This document shows positions 12,370-27,300 of a stretch of DNA of 64,000 nucleotides, in pieces. Each line of letters opens with the position of its first letter. The first letter of the stretch is position 1. Both the position numbers and the translations under genes were made by a program. Origin of the DNA: Drosophila pseudoobscura (lineage: Eukaryota > Arthropoda > Insecta > Diptera > Drosophilidae); assembly GCF_009870125.1 (NCBI RefSeq), contig NC_046679.1, positions 10,106,001-10,170,000 of the forward strand, read 5' to 3'. The notes under the pieces were generated by a model. That model had not been told where the DNA came from. It saw nothing but the letters and a program-made list of their open reading frames with translations, and did not search any database.

Positions 12370-15300
12370 GCCGTGCTGCTGCTGTGGCTGTGGCGTTCCC
12401 CCCATCACAGTGGCTCCTGGCGGCATGATGGGCATTATCTGGATCTTGTTCTCCACCACAGCACTGTTCAGAGGAACCCCCGACTGGTGATGGTTCTGCA
12501 CTTGGGAGATCTGTATGTTCCCGATCTGACTCGGGACGGTCGTTGTGGTGCTGCCGCCCAGGCCATGGGCCAGCATCAGAGTGGAACTGGAGCTCATGGT
12601 GCTCATGGTGCTGCTGCTGCTGTGGACTGGTAGAGGCAGCGACAGCGACACTGGAACGGGTGTCGTTGTGGGTGTCGTCAGGGTGATCGTGTTGATGGTG
12701 GTGGACATGCTACTGCTGCTGCCGCCGCTCAGGCTGCTGCTGATCGTTGTGGTGCTGCCGCTCGTCGAGTGGTTGCTGCTGCTCATTGAAATCGTGGCAG
12801 GTGCAGCCTCTGACTTCTTGGTGTTCCTCCGCACCGCGGGCTTCCTTCGTGGCTTCACTGCTGCCGTGGCAGAGCCGGAGGAGGTCAGCGTCACGGCAAT
12901 GGGTGTCCCAGTGGGCGGTTGGGCGGTCGCAGGAACGTTGGGCGTTGGCTGCAGCGGCAGGCTTATGCTAATGGTGGGCGCTGTTCCCGCTGATGGTGGT
13001 GGTGCTGCTGCTGCTCCTGGCGTGGCTCCTGCTGGGGGTATAATCTTTGCTGCGGCAGCGGCTGCTGCTGCCTGCTGCGCCAGATGCTGCTGGGCCTGCC
13101 TCTGGATCTCCTCGGCCGTCGGCAGCCGCGGCGTGGACAGGGTAAACGGTGTGGAGGTCAGGGCTCCTGCGCCTGCACCTGCACCGGCTGAGGGATCGCT
13201 GGGGTCAATCTTAATGAGGATATTTGGTATTTCGGTGGCTTCGTTCGACGGCAGCGACTGTCCGTGTGGCTGTGGCGCGGGTATCGTCAGCGTAAAGGGC
13301 ATGCCATCGCTGCCGTTTTGGTTCGGTATAGAGATCATGATATCATTGGAGCCGGGCTGCTGCTGCTGTGGCTGCTGCTGTTGCTGTTGCGGTTCCTGTT
13401 GCTGCTGCTGCTGTTCACTGCCCGTGTCCATGCCCATGCCGTAGTCCTCGTCATCGTCGTCGTCGCCCGTGATGCCGCAGAACTTCATTACGTCCCCGAG
13501 GTCCAGTTTCCCGTTGCTGCTCCTCTGGATGTGCGTGGGCGGCGGCGATGGCGACTTGGAGCGCACTGTCGTCTGCGGAGCGGAGGGTGTCGCAGTGGGC
13601 GCGGCGGCTATGGCTATCTTCTGCGGAGGTGGATCTGCCGCTGCCGCCGCCGCTGCTGCTGCTGCAACCGCTGCAGCTGCCGCTGCTGCCGCCGCCGTGG
13701 GCTTCTTCTTTCGCGGTCGCGGCTTCTTCTTGGGCTCCGCCGGAGCTGGAGTCGGAGCTGCGGCCACAACCACTGTGGCGGTGGCCGTCGTGGCATGCTG
13801 CTGCTGGGCCTGCTGCACCTGCGACTGCGTCTGCTGCAGCTGATGCTGCAGCTGCTGGATCTGGGCCTGCTGCTGCTGTTGCTGCTGCTGCTGCAGCTGG
13901 ATGGTGGCCATGGCCGCCTGCTGCTGGTGCTGCATGACCGGCACGGGGGTGGACTGCCGCAGGGGCTCCGGCGTGACGGCCACCGGGACATGGGCGGGCG
14001 AGGATTGGGTGAAGATGTCGCCCTGGCCGACGGAGTTGCTGCCGCCGCCGCCGCTGCCATTCGCGGGGCCATTGGAGGCCGGTGGCTGGGGCTGCTGGAA
14101 GGCGGTGGCTATCTGCTGGATGTGCGCCCCGTTCAGCTGGTTCAGATTGATGGTGGCCCCGCTGAGGCTCTGCTGCAGGTGGGCGGGCAGCTGGGAGATG
14201 GCCGTCAGGCCGTTGGGCATCTGGATTTGGGCGGCGGCCGCCAGCTGGAGGTTCTGCAGCTGTTGGGCCACGCTCTGGCCCAGGAGCTGTGTGTTCAGGG
14301 TGGCCGTCGTGGCAAACGGCTGAGATCGTGGCGCCTGCGCCTGGGCCTGGGCCTGTGCTTGGGCCTGTGCCTGGGCCAGAGCCGCATGCAGGCCCGACAG
14401 CTGGGTCCCCGTCTTGATGGCGCTCTGGAAGTGGCCGCCCGTCGCCGTCTGCTGGATGAGGTTCGCCTGCGAGGACACGATGAAGGTGGGCGCCGCAGCC
14501 AGCTGCATTGTGGCGCCATTCGTTCCGACAATGCGCAGCAGCTGCTGCTGGGCCGGCTGCGACAGTTGTGGCTGACCGCGTCCATTCTGCTGGATGACCA
14601 GCGATGGGGCGGCCGTCAGCTGGGGCGTGGGCGGGCGCAGGATCAGCTGCACCCCCTGGGGGTTCTGCTGCACCAGGACGGGCATCTGGTTGAGGAGCAG
14701 CTGCTGATGCTGGTTCCCAGCGGCAGGCAAAAGGATCTGCTGCTGCTGCTGTTGGCCGGGATTCGTGGACTGGTGCTGCTGCTGCGGCGACTGTGAGATC
14801 TGCCCTCCATTGGAGCCCTTGGCCTTGCCCTGCTGCTGCTGCTGTTGCTGCAGCAGCTCCTGCTGCGGCTTGGGCAGAATCTGCTGCGGCGCCTTCCCGG
14901 ACTTTGTGGACAGCCCGAGCCCTGCATTGCTGCTCACAAACCGCTGCTGTTGCTGCTGTTGATGGTACTGCTGCTGATGGTGCTGCTGCTGGTGATGCTG
15001 CTGCACCTGCTGCGGCTGTGGCTGCTGCTGCTGCTGGGTGGTGGTGGTGGTGGCTATCAGCTGGCCCTGCGGCCCCTGGATGAACTGGAACACTTGCTGC
15101 GTGGCCTGCTGCTGGTGCGGATGCTGCTGGGCGCCGCCGGTGATGGTAAACTGCTGGGGCAGCATCTGCATGGGCTGCGAATGCGAATGCTGCTGCTGCT
15201 GGGGCTGGGGCGTTGGCGGCTTAATGGAGGCCGCCGCGATGGCGTTGCTCGGACTCGGGATGGGGCTGTCCGCTATCAGGGGACTGCTGCTCTGGTAGTG

Positions 15301-18300
15301 CTGGAACTGCTGCTGCTGATGGCTCACCACCGTGGTCTGGGCGGCCTTCTTCGCCTGATTCTTGGACCCGCTGCTGACCACGTTTGCCGTCGCAAACGAA
15401 GTGGGCGTACTGCTGATGCTGATGGCCGTGGCATTGAGTTGTTGCCCATAGCCGCCGGCTACTGTCCCTACGCTGCTGATGGAGGTGGGCGCAACGGCCT
15501 GGCTGCTGAAGATCTGGTGTCCCAGCTGCTGCTGATGCTGGCCGAGACGTTTATTGCCCTTCTGCGAGAGGAAATGCTTTCTTCAGATGATCTTTTCGGG
15601 CAAGGGGAAGTGGAAGGGTGCCTACCTTATTCAGCTGGATATTATTGGAGCCCACGAGGGTGGCATTAAGCTCGTTTCCTATGGCATTGCCTGATCCCAC
15701 TCCTGAGGCGGCGATAAGGCCACCACTCGTCACGCCGATGACCGTCGTGGCAGCGGCCGCCGGTGACTGCGAGGGGCTCGGCTGGAAGACAACGGTTCCA
15801 GCATTGGGACTGCCATTTGCGAACTGATGGATGGACTGTCGCCTGCCAGGCGTCGCCGCCTTGCGCTCCTATTTCAATATTCGAAAGATTCAAGGATTTA
15901 GTGGGGGGTTGCTCTTGGATGATTACTCAATCTATCTAGTATTTACGTGGTCCTGGGGATTGCTGTTGGCGTTTACTTGACTGCCACTGGCTACGAGCAC
16001 CACATCCTGTGGGAACGGCGATAACGATGGCGATGGCTGCAGACGTGGGCTAGCTGAGATCGATGGCGATGGACTGGGCGTCAGAAACGGACCCGGAGGA
16101 GACAATATTCCTGAAAGAACACACAAACAAAAGAAACACGCACAAATTAATATTTACTCCACTCCGAAAGTTGACCCAAATAGCGTACAGTGTATGCATA
16201 TGGGGAATGATGTTATACATATCTGAGATCTGCAATTGTTCGGTACGTGACCAAAGTGGCAACGGTACTGCCTACCCCTCCGTTTAAATGGCATTTATAA
16301 TTGTCCGCCATTTCGCAAAGTTGTGTATTTTACCCTTGCCCAAGGTACATTCCAAAACGAAGGTAAGGCAGTGCAAAGTGCAGGCTCTATGCGTTGCATT
16401 CGATACGTTTGTGCCGTACCTTTCAATTAATATACCTCGCTCTCTTCTCTCAGGCACTCTAAGTGTCCCCTCTCCGTGCCTCCCTCCACTCTTTTGTTTG
16501 AATCCCTTTGTGCAGTGCAGGCATATTTAGCACATTTTCAAACACCAGCTGAGAGCCACTCACACTCCACATCTCTCTCTCTCTCACACACACACACACT
16601 CGCTGATTCCAGAACCAGTTTCACACGTGTGTGTGTGTGTTCTTCTTTTTTTTGTGTTTGAAGAGTTCTTTGCACTTCTTCATTTTGGAGTGTTTTTTCA
16701 CTCATTTCTTTTGTTGTTGCGACCAAGTATTTGGGGCTGCCACAAAATATTAGCCATAGGCTAAGCCAATCGTGGCGGCAAGCATTTAATTCAATTTGTG
16801 GCAGCGGCGTCGGACAAACAGCGCTTAAAATAATGCCAAAAGCCGTTGCAATGAGCAGTATTTTTGTTTAGGTGAATTTTTAGTATTTTGGATATGTTCC
16901 GTGCCCTTCCACCATATTGCGCAATAATTTAAGACTTTTTCCCACTAAATGGAACTAAACGAAGCAGCCGCCACCAGCCAAAGAGGAAGCTACGGCAACA
17001 GCAGCGGCAGCAGCAGAAGCAGACAGAGAATGAGGTTCGGTTCTCCTCCAATTTATCCTTTGCTTTGCTCCCAGGAATAATTTGCATATGCCGTCGCACC
17101 GCCACAGCTGGAGTCCAGGCAGAAGGAGGAGGAGGAGGATGTGGCAGCAGATGCAGAAGCAAAAGAACCGCAGCAGCACAAAATTGAATATAATACGCAA
17201 ACAGAAGAGCTCTAACACAGCCCAGAACTCAATTCGAATTCGAGAATACCCTCGTAAAAAGGCCATGAAAATAGTTGAAAGTAAACGGTTAAGAAAATAT
17301 TTCCCCACTTTATGGAAAGGGTATGGGTGCAAAGAGGCACAAAGAGGATAAACGAACATAAGCATGCATCAAAATCGACATCATCTCGTTTCGTTGCAGA
17401 GGATTGGATGGGATTGGAGAGGGGGCTATAGAGAAGCCATCATCCATCGGCGGCATCATTATCGACAGCAAAAACTAAATGCAAAAGAATTTAACAAGCG
17501 CCCTTCTCTCTTTCCCTCTCTCTCTCTCACACACACACTGTGTTTTCTGTGTGTGCATCTGCCTACACGGCAGCCACTGCGCCACTGCCATTCCCCTCTG
17601 CTCCACCAGTCGTTTAATGCATGACTGCCCTCCCGCTGGCAGCCGCCATTCAATCCTCATTCAACCTCGTCTCGAGGAGCAAGAAGAGATTGTGTTCTCT
17701 GTGATATATTCCTGGCCTGGCCCTTTGTTTGTTGCCTTGGTAATATGCCAGAGGAGGGAGAAGGGAGGATGGGGAAGGAAATCCAAATCAAAAGCAACAG
17801 CACAGCAGTGCGAGCGGTGGCACCTTGGAGGAACACTCGCTCGACGCTTGAATGGAGAAGATGGGATGCAGTGACCTAAGGCGTGCGGAGAATACCGGCA
17901 TTAACAGTTTTTCGTTGTAGTATATTTCTATTTCAATTACGTAATTAGACAGCAAGTCACAAGGATCGATTACGGTTATCGATTCACTTTTATGGCATGA
18001 ATCGATATTTAACAGTATTTAAATACCACCATCAAAGACTCTTATAAGACTAATTATAGCTTCTATTTATTATTAAATTAAATTAAAAGGAAGCTCTAAA
18101 AACTAATTATAGCACACATACACCCCTGTTTTCTTTATACCATCCAACAGTCTCTTAATTATGGTAGACAACTGGCAGCAGCAGAGATGCGCCATCGATA
18201 TGTTTGACACAAAAAAGGCTCCCTTTTTGTATTCGTCTCTAATTAAACAGCTAGCCAAAGAGTGAAAGGAAGAAAGGGAGTTGGGTAGAGCACAGCAAAA

Positions 18301-21300
18301 GAAGAGACAGACACAAACAGCGTGAAAGGAGGAGGAGCTGAAGGAGAGACGCAACGGCAGACCCAATGGTAATTTCCCACAAAGGCAGACCACAAACGCA
18401 ACTAGCGCAGCAAGAGCGGAACGACTACCCCTCGTCCCACAACAGAAAAAAAAACCCAAAACTAAAGCGCAACTAAAGGATAAATCGACAAACAGATACA
18501 CTCTTGATGTGCACAGAGATACTCGAAAAACTTTTGGGCCGAGAAGAGCCACAGATGAGCGCACTTTTGGCTGCCTGACATGGATAGACGCCGCCTGAAA
18601 TGGTTGTGTGTGTGTGTGTGTGTGGATGGATGGTTGCTGGCTGCTACAAGGGAATGAGCGAGTGGAGCCTGCTTGCTTTTTGGTAGCCATTTGCTTGAGT
18701 GTCTGAGTGCCGCCCGTCATTGAAGGAGAGCTCCGCTCCTGCCGGGACAGAGCGGGCGACGCGTAATATTTTGCATTTCATTCCAGTGAGCGGTGGGAGG
18801 CGGAGGGGGTCGTCGCGAGATGAATTCTATTTACACACACACACAAGCACACACAAACACCACACTGACAGTTAGTCGAGTGCCAGAGCGAGAGAGAGTG
18901 AGAGCAAAAGACTCTGACTCTGTGGGGCCTGTCAAAGTCAGTAAAATTTGAGTGCTATGCTGGCTAAAAGGAGATGCAGCAGCAGCAGCAGCAAAGGTAA
19001 AGAGAGCAAGCAAAAATGCAAAGTGCAAGCAAAAGTTAGTGTGGCAAAAGTGTGTGTTTTTTGTGTCCCTTTTTTTTGTTGGGTGGCCACCCACCCACTC
19101 ACTTACTCTTTCCTTCACTTTTGGCAGGTAATTGGCTTTGATGGAATACTAAATTGTATCCCAGATTTAAAAGTTTTCCAACTAAATACAATCCCCACTG
19201 AGAGCATCTGTATTTGTGTTAATTCTCATTGAAACGAAAGCGCAATCATGCGTTAATGAGATCTATCCACATTCATAACCATCCGCACTCTACACTGCTT
19301 TGCTGGTCCATCTCTATCTCTCTCACTCTCTCTGCTCCAGTAAATCTCATTTCACAGAGAGCACGAAAAAACAGTTTATTTATATGCAAGGTTCGGACCC
19401 CCCCCTACACATAGGAGGACACTCCAGAGAGGCTCAACATCTTTGCCGTTGGCCACCAAAGGGGGGGAGAGCGGGAGCGGGAGCGGGAGCACCGTATGCT
19501 CTCGCATATTTTTTTTGCGGCGGCGGCGGCAGTGTGTGTGTGTGTGTGTGTGTGCGTGTGCCTGGTTGTGTATGCGTTTTTGTCTTTGTTGTTTCATTTA
19601 TTTGGTTGACTGGCAACTCCTTTTCACCTTCTCCCTGCCCACCCAACCCATAATCCCTCCCAGCCACCCTCTTTCGCTCCCTCTTCCACTAAGTAGGAGA
19701 TGCTGCAGCAGCAACAGCGACGCCATCGTCGGGTTTTTAATACCCTTTTGGGAGTAGGGTACAACGATATTTCAGAGGATAGATGCAACTCAAAAAACAT
19801 GTCTCTTGATTTCCTTGCTGAAGGATCACATATCGTTGTCGAATACCAGTTAAGGCTTTATTTATTTTTCCATTAAACATATTTCCTAAGGCAAGGGTAT
19901 GTAAACTTCGTTACTTTGGTGAGCTTTTTCTGCATTCCATTTTTATTTTGTTTTTTTGCCTGAAATTTTCATCCTGCGATTGTTGTTGTTGATTCTGTTT
20001 CTGGCTGGCTGCTTCTTCACCTTCTCCTTCTCCCTCTCCCCCCCCCCCCATTCTTCTGGATTTTTCTCCTACGTATTCTGTTGTTGTTGTTGTTGTTGTT
20101 GTTGCTGTTGTTTCAGCTTCTGCCCCGTTCGTTCTATTGTCACATTTTGTAACAATGGCAGCCGTGCGCGCGAATCGGACTCGAAAAAGGACCCCGAGTA
20201 AACGACAGGCCAGAGCCAGGAGCAGGAGCAGGAGCTGGAGCAGGCGTGTAGTAGCAGCAGAATCATCATCATCATCAGACCAATAACAACAAGAGGGAAA
20301 GACTAGAATCGAGATTGGAGTGACGAAGTATTTGATACCCTACGGTGGATAAAAATACCTCGGAGGTACTCCAGTGGAAAAGTGCCGCATTCTAGATCTA
20401 GATCTCTCGTGGAAGATCTCTTTATGTTCTATACTGTGTATATCTGTGTTAGGAGCTTAGATTAATAATCCACAAATGTACGGCCACTCTAAGAAAAATA
20501 CCGAAGATACGGGCACATAAAAATACGGTCACATCGGTCACACTCGATCACTCGAAATAGCGCAGGAGTAGAATAAAGGACGTGTTCTTCACTCCTTAAC
20601 CTTAACCGATTTATTCGATCTCTATCGCTATAAGCTTTATGGCCTTCCATGTCCAGAATTATTATCCATAGTGAAACACATATACCCTCAGTCCCAAAAA
20701 AAGGGTGCAGCAAAGTAGTAGGTTGGAGGACTACACCGACTTTACTTTGGCGCATGAACTGTTGATGGTGTTATGGCGATATGTCGTCGCAGCATCCAAT
20801 CTCCTCGCCACCCCCTCTCCTACAGCGTCTCGCGCGTTTATAAGTAGAAGCATAAAAAAATGTTTGTGCGGAAAAAAAAGCAATAAGCAGAGGCAGGACA
20901 GCAGAGAACAGAAGAGAAAAGAACAGAACAGGACAGGATAGGATAGGACCGAGACCAAGGCATATTCGTACATAGAGGAAGTCGGGAGCGGGAGCAGGAG
21001 AGGGAGAGATCTATAGAGGAGGAGGCGACGGTGGAGGAGGCGATGGAGGAGGCACTGTGACAGTGACAGTGGCCCGTGAAGAGGGGAGGAGGTGATGGTT
21101 GGCGGATAAAAATGAAATAAAAATCGATAGGTAGAGGCACGTTTGAATGGGAAAGCGGGGCAGAGAGGAGAGGGGGCATATGTGTATTTGTGTGTGTGCG
21201 CACTTTGTGTATTGTTTGGCACATTCTTGGAAACGTGCTCCACCCTCCCACCCTCCAGCCCTCCAGCCGCCCGCTCTTCCTCATCCTTCGGTTCTATTTT

Positions 21301-24300
21301 ATTCTGTCTGCCCATCTCTTCTGGTCTCTGCCTCACGTTTGGATGTCATTAAATGCTGAATAATTCGTTGAACAAGATCCATCTCCTTCCAACTGCCCAA
21401 TAATTGCAATTAAAATGTGACCAGACAGGACAGTCTCTCTGTCTCCGTCTTTCTCCACAAAAACTGAAACCGGAAGCTTATTCATGTCTCATTTTGAGCA
21501 CATGTTTGTGTGTGTGTGTGTATGGTAGGGGAGTGGGAGTGGGTGGGGAGCCAGCAGGTGAATCATTATTAGCCGTATCAAAAATAATCTTTGGTTTATT
21601 TACTAAAGCTCCTAGGAAAAAAGGCAGTGGTGGAGCCTCCTTCAAATGAGGCGCTGGCAGAAGAGGAAGATCTTCAGGATTCCTTTAAATTGCATCTTCT
21701 GGGAAGGAGATATACAAATTTTCAGGCAAAACAGAGATCCGAAACGAGAGCAGGGTCCTTGTTCCCCAAAGAACAAATGAGCCAAAATGCTTTGTAATCT
21801 TTTGCGATAAAAACTTTCGATAATTGTGCATACTTTATCGATATTTTATCGCCCCCGAAAAGATTTAATTCAATCTGGCTTGCATTCGTGGCAGGAAAAC
21901 TCTCAGAGGCCATGAATTACAAAGAGCTCAAGAAAATGTAGCCCTACACAGATATTAGTAGACATTAATCCTACCTCGATGGGGGTGCTTTTCAAGGACA
22001 ACCCTCCAATAAACATACTCCAAAAAGAGCAAGGAAAATTCTCATCCCCAGTATCAATCGTTATACCTAATTACTCCTTGGAATATCTGTCTCAAGGGCG
22101 GGAAAATATCCATCCAATAAATCTTTTACTGTCAGTCGAAGACGTGTCAAAGGCCTGTCAAGGGCCGCCATTGCCAATTACCTAAGTGGAGTTGTTATCG
22201 GCCTAATTGATCAAATTTTACTGCCCTGCCTACTCCCTTTAGACTCTCTGTCTCCCCCTTTCTATCGCAATTACGGCAAATGCAGCAAGACTATTAAATA
22301 TTCATTAAATGACAGCCATGGCGACGAAATCAATCGATAGAAGGTAGTACTTGACTGCAGATCAGGGCTTCAACTTGCACAGTCCACTTCACAGGGTCTA
22401 CTCAATGGTTAATGAAACCAGTTTGATGGTGGAAAAGTTGTAAATGAAACGTTCATTCAGTGCTCCGACCGCAAGCCGAGACATGCGACAGGTTTTGCCG
22501 TTCGACAAATAATTAACATTGTTTTTATTGTGGATGTTGCCCCTGATTTGGTGGGCAGGATAAATTCCTGCATGCTGTTTTCAAAGCCAAATCATTTCCG
22601 TAAAGACCTCTAAAGTGTCGTGTGGCATTGAAAGGGTGGCTGGTGGCTGGTGGCTGGTGGCGGTGGCTGTGGTTGCACTGCCGCTGCACTCTCTGCGGTG
22701 GCTGTGTGCTGCTGCTGCGGTTTGGCGTTTGCTGCGGTCCTGCCTCCGGGACTAATCAAAGTCGAGTTCCAACCGCAGACAATTGAATAGCCATTATTCA
22801 GCGTAATGAACACTTGCTCAGCCATAAACCCAAATTTCAGGGGTTCCACTTGACATTTCACACCCGCAATAAAACGGGCAATCCCTGGAATCACACCAGC
22901 AACAAGCCGCACGCCCCAAGGCAACATCAAATGTATCTAATGGATACCCATCGCACCCAGTCCCTCCAGTCGACAGCTGTGGCCAAGTATCTAATGGTTA
23001 CCTACTGCCACTAGCCCCGGGGCCACATCCACATCCACACACGCTCTCTCTCTCTCTCACCCACTCGGAAAGAGGGCTCTGTCTGTCTCGGGCTCTGCCT
23101 CGAATGGGAGCGTGTAAGCCCAAGCCCACCAACGTTGAAACACACGAAAAAATTTGTATCTATATCCTATTTGTTTTTGCCTGCGAAAGGAGGGGGCGGG
23201 GTGGTGGGGGGAGCTTTTATAGGGTCACACGAGCGCGCATTTCTTCACAATTTACGTCGTCGTCGTCGTCGTCGTCATCGTCATTCTCTTTCATTCTCGT
23301 TGTCGTTGTTGTTGTTGTTGTTGCTGTTTTGATAGTGTGTGTATCCGTATCTGTATCTATGCGTGGCGTGTGTGTGTGTGTGTGCCCCAAAGACGTGCGC
23401 TTTACACTTCTGGAGCCCCAAAACATCATTTGCACGCGTGCTCTTTCCGCTCTTCTCTGCTCTGATGAGGTTATGAGGGGGTGTCAGGGGGTACCAGGGG
23501 GGGGTGGGCGGCTGTGTTTGGGGGTGTGTGTATGTGTTTTTGTGGGTGCCAGAGGCATCTTCCCGAGATACTCACTAAATATTTGCGGATAAATGGTGAA
23601 AATTTTGACTGCTTTTTATGCACTGCACTACGCGAAGAAAACGAAGACGAAACCGAAGACGAAGTGGAAGTCGAAGAAGGATACAACAAATTGATGGAAA
23701 TCGCTTTCGTGGGGTTCGACTTTGTTGGCTTTTCTTGAGGGCTCATTAGTCAGTGGCAAATGCACTGCTCTTTGCTCTTCGCTCTTCTCTTTTTATTTTC
23801 TTTCACTTTCACAGGCACACACACAGGACACAGGACACAGGACACAGAACACTTTAGGGTACCGTTATTCCCGTTGACACCAGCAAAACAGTCCATTAAT
23901 TCGATTCCCGTTAATAAGAGCGTGCGAGCGAGACGACGGGCGGAAGGACATTCGACGACGACATTCGACAATCATCATTTAGGGTGACCCCGGCACGTAC
24001 ATAAGACTACTAGTCGCGCCTCGCACTGCACTCGGCATTTTTATATCCCGTTAGCATTTCGAGGGGACTCTACTGGCTCTCGCTGTCTTCGGGGCTCACT
24101 TCTGCGTGTCCTCATCCGCCGTGTCGTGATGGCTGTGCTTCGCGCGCGCGAATCCCCAAGAATGAGAGAACAACAAAACTCGGCGGGCGCTCGAAACCGA
24201 AAGAAAAAACCAAAAACAACAGAGCGGCGGTCACACTGGCAGAATACAATAATAACAAGCCAAGAGAGAGAGAGAGCAAAGCAAAAGCGACAGCGAGAGC

Positions 24301-27300
24301 GAGCTGAAAGCCGAGACAGCGAGAGCGAGCTTCAAGTAGAAACCGTCATGAAAAAAAATCGAAACTAAAAACCGAATCGGCATCGCAATCGGAAAGGAAG
24401 AAGACGACGACGTGTGCGGTGCACCAAACACGTAAAATCACTTAGAGGCCCAGTACAAATAGACTGCGGCGGCGGAGAGGGGGGCGGGCAGCGGGCAGCG
24501 ACAGCGTTGCCAGATGGATCTCATCTCCCCCATCGACAGGACATGTGATAACAGGTGGTAGCACTGTACCCTGATAAGGCAATGGCGGGGGGGTAACAGC
24601 GCACGGGGCGGGAGGGAGGGAGGGAGTTGCAAATGCAATCTGTTTAATGTGACCAGCGTTGGGGTAGGGGGAAAATATTCAAATTAATTTATGCAGAAAA
24701 CAAAACGGGATCTAACATAATGGTAGAACCCACCTCCCCCCCGCCCTCTCGCCGTCTAGGAGTAGTATTTTTACACACAGGAACCCCCCCGGGGGGCCAT
24801 CAAAGTTCATCAACTTAATTTCCCTGCTCTCTCTCTCTCCCTCTCCGCCCCTTTTTCCACTCTTTTCGACGCCTCCTGTCACGACTATTTCCTGCGCCAC
24901 CTAGCGGGCACTTTATGGCGCTATAAGCTATAATAATAATCAAAAACAACAACAACAACAACATAAAGGTTAGCCGACAAAAACTACTTCCCCCCACCCC
25001 CTGCACAATTGAGCATCGTGAGAGAGAGAGCGGCGTTTAAGCCAGAGAGCGGCGGCTGGCTCTCTTATGCGCAGCCACCAACTGCAGCAACAACTAGCGA
25101 GAGAGAGAGAGAGAGAGAGAGAGAGCATCGAATCCACAAAAAAGCAACCCTGGATTCGACTCGTGTCGAGTACAGCAATAACAAAAATACAGGCAGGCAG
25201 GCAGCAGCAACGGCAGCAAGCAGTGCGAACAATGGATATGAATCAAAATATGGTTATGGATTATATTATGAGGGTAAAAATGGGGCACACACACGAATAC
25301 AGGGGGTGGGGGAGGGAGTGTAGCATATTTTTTCCGCCGGAAAAAACTGTAGCCGCAATTTTTACAATTTTCTGTCAAAAGCAATTTCCATTCTTTGTCC
25401 ACAAAAAGGAAGAGGGGGAGAAAATCCTGTTATAAAAAAAGGGGGGGCGGGGAGTGGGGCGCTTTTTGCTAATAAAATGACTAACTAACCATTCGATTCA
25501 ATTCCCCATGTCAACACACACACACACTCTTCTGTGATTGTTAAGTAAATACATATTTCACAGGCGCCCAAAGCCCTCTTCCCCCCCTTGCCCCATTCAA
25601 TCAAAATACAATTAACATTCATGCATTTGTTTACAGAGGTATTGCCTTTTATCCCTCTACTACGAATAAACAAAAACTACTCGGAATAAAGGCAATAACA
25701 AAGTAGAGGTAGGGAGAGTGTTGAAGAAACAGCGGTGTGAAAAGAGCATAAAATAAATGTGGAAACACGCACCTTGATGTCTTTTTGTAATGCCCCAACC
25801 CATACCCTTCTGTGGCAGAGACTCTTACGATTATGAGAAGGAACCAATCTTAAGACCTTCAAAATATATCGATTCTTTATTAGAATCGCCAGCCGTGTTG
25901 GAAAGAAGATCCAATTCCGCAGCTGAATGAGAACTCCCCTACTTCGATTAATTAGATCCACACTTTATGTAGACTTTCCTATAGATAAAGATAGATATTT
26001 CTATCTGACAAATATCTCCGCTAAGGCGTCAAGAAATTCCCCCACCCAAAATCCAGTTTTCTTTTCGGTTTGTTGAGCTATTCGCTCTGATAAATGTATG
26101 ATAAAGACGTCTAAGAATGCATAGGTACATTTGTATCTACGAATCTTTTAACATCGAATGACAAACCACAAATCAAAGAACAAATCTCTCGCATGAGAGT
26201 CAACAAATCAAAGCACACGATGATGCTGCAGAACGGCTAGGAAAGCCGACAGAATAGAGGGAAAGAGTGGAGAGACCATGACATTAAATATTGGGTTGTA
26301 TTCTGCTTTGTTTAAGCAATTTTGGAAACAATAGTGATATATGAAGCATCTCCTTGTTTGGAGGGGAAGTCCCTGCAGAATTGAGAGAGGGAATATCTAC
26401 AGAGCCTCTTACTTTACACAAACAAATCATGTCTAGAGCTTCCAGATGATAGCCTCCTCTAAAAAGAGACTTTCAGCCTTTTACAGTATCATTCAGCCAT
26501 TCTGAAAATTATCTGAATTTGATCTATTTTTCAAGATTGTTGGGTGGTTGATTACCGCTTCTTACAAATTACGGATACCCTTACTATAATATTCCTTTCC
26601 AAAAAGGCTAAAAAACGTAGAGAATATATACTCAATCACATGTTTGTTCTATCCATAATCTACACGAATACAATACACCCTTCCCTTTGGAGTACTCTGA
26701 AATATATAAAGTAAAATCGAGTGTAAAATCTGTTAATCTGTCCAACAATCGAAATATGAAAAGGTTGTTCCCTCTCACTCCCACTCACCCTCGAACAACA
26801 GCAGTTCTGTCGCTATTTTTGCATCGATATTCTGTAAACCCCTCCGCCGAGTCGTAATTGAGTTAATAACAGACGAGTGATATATGCCCCACAATTTCGA
26901 TAACAGAATCATCAAAGCTCGCTTTTTGCTGGAGCGGGCGGATTTCATTGATTTGTGAAAATGTTTGTATTTTCAGTTGTGCGGGGATTTTGATTGAATC
27001 GAAAAACGTTACGGGAATATCAGTCGTTTCCCATTCACTCAAATCCGACATCAAAAACCATTCAAATAAACATCAGCGTCATTCTCATCTTTCTGGTTCT
27101 CTGGTTCGTTCATTTCGGTGGTTCGCAGAGGCAGCGAGGGGGGAGGAAAAATTGCACTCGAAATCACTATTGAGAGGCTGATGCGAAATTGCTGTGAAAT
27201 TGAGATTTCCTACTTAGTGCAATTAAAATTAACTTTCAAATGAAATCGTTAAAAATTGACGGGCCATTAGGGGTGACCCCAGAGACCGGGACAGAGACAG

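Noticed and set aside
13264..14796. 510-codon open frame on the + strand, with others at 10627-11691, 12545-13444 and 14845-15669
   Set aside because: They lie exactly opposite Gln-rich exons of CG11873 and consist of Leu/Cys/Arg runs from CTG/TGC repeats. No domain, start context or splice pattern supports them.
9055..15381. Reading 9055-15381 as one uninterrupted 2108-aa exon starting at 15381
   Set aside because: The frame crosses a good 60-nt intron, its first codon at 15381 is GTG inside an exon that starts at 15561, and its end overruns the donor at 9058.
18103..18720. 205-codon open frame on the - strand in the CG11873 intron
   Set aside because: Low-complexity Ser/Leu/Cys/Phe sequence with a (TH)n stretch from a GT repeat. 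It has no homologous feature and lies within an intron on the transcribed strand.
21591..22185. Two 68-codon + strand frames in the intron with non-repetitive composition
   Set aside because: There are no splice signals, homologous motifs or promoter elements. Length is within chance expectation for the region.
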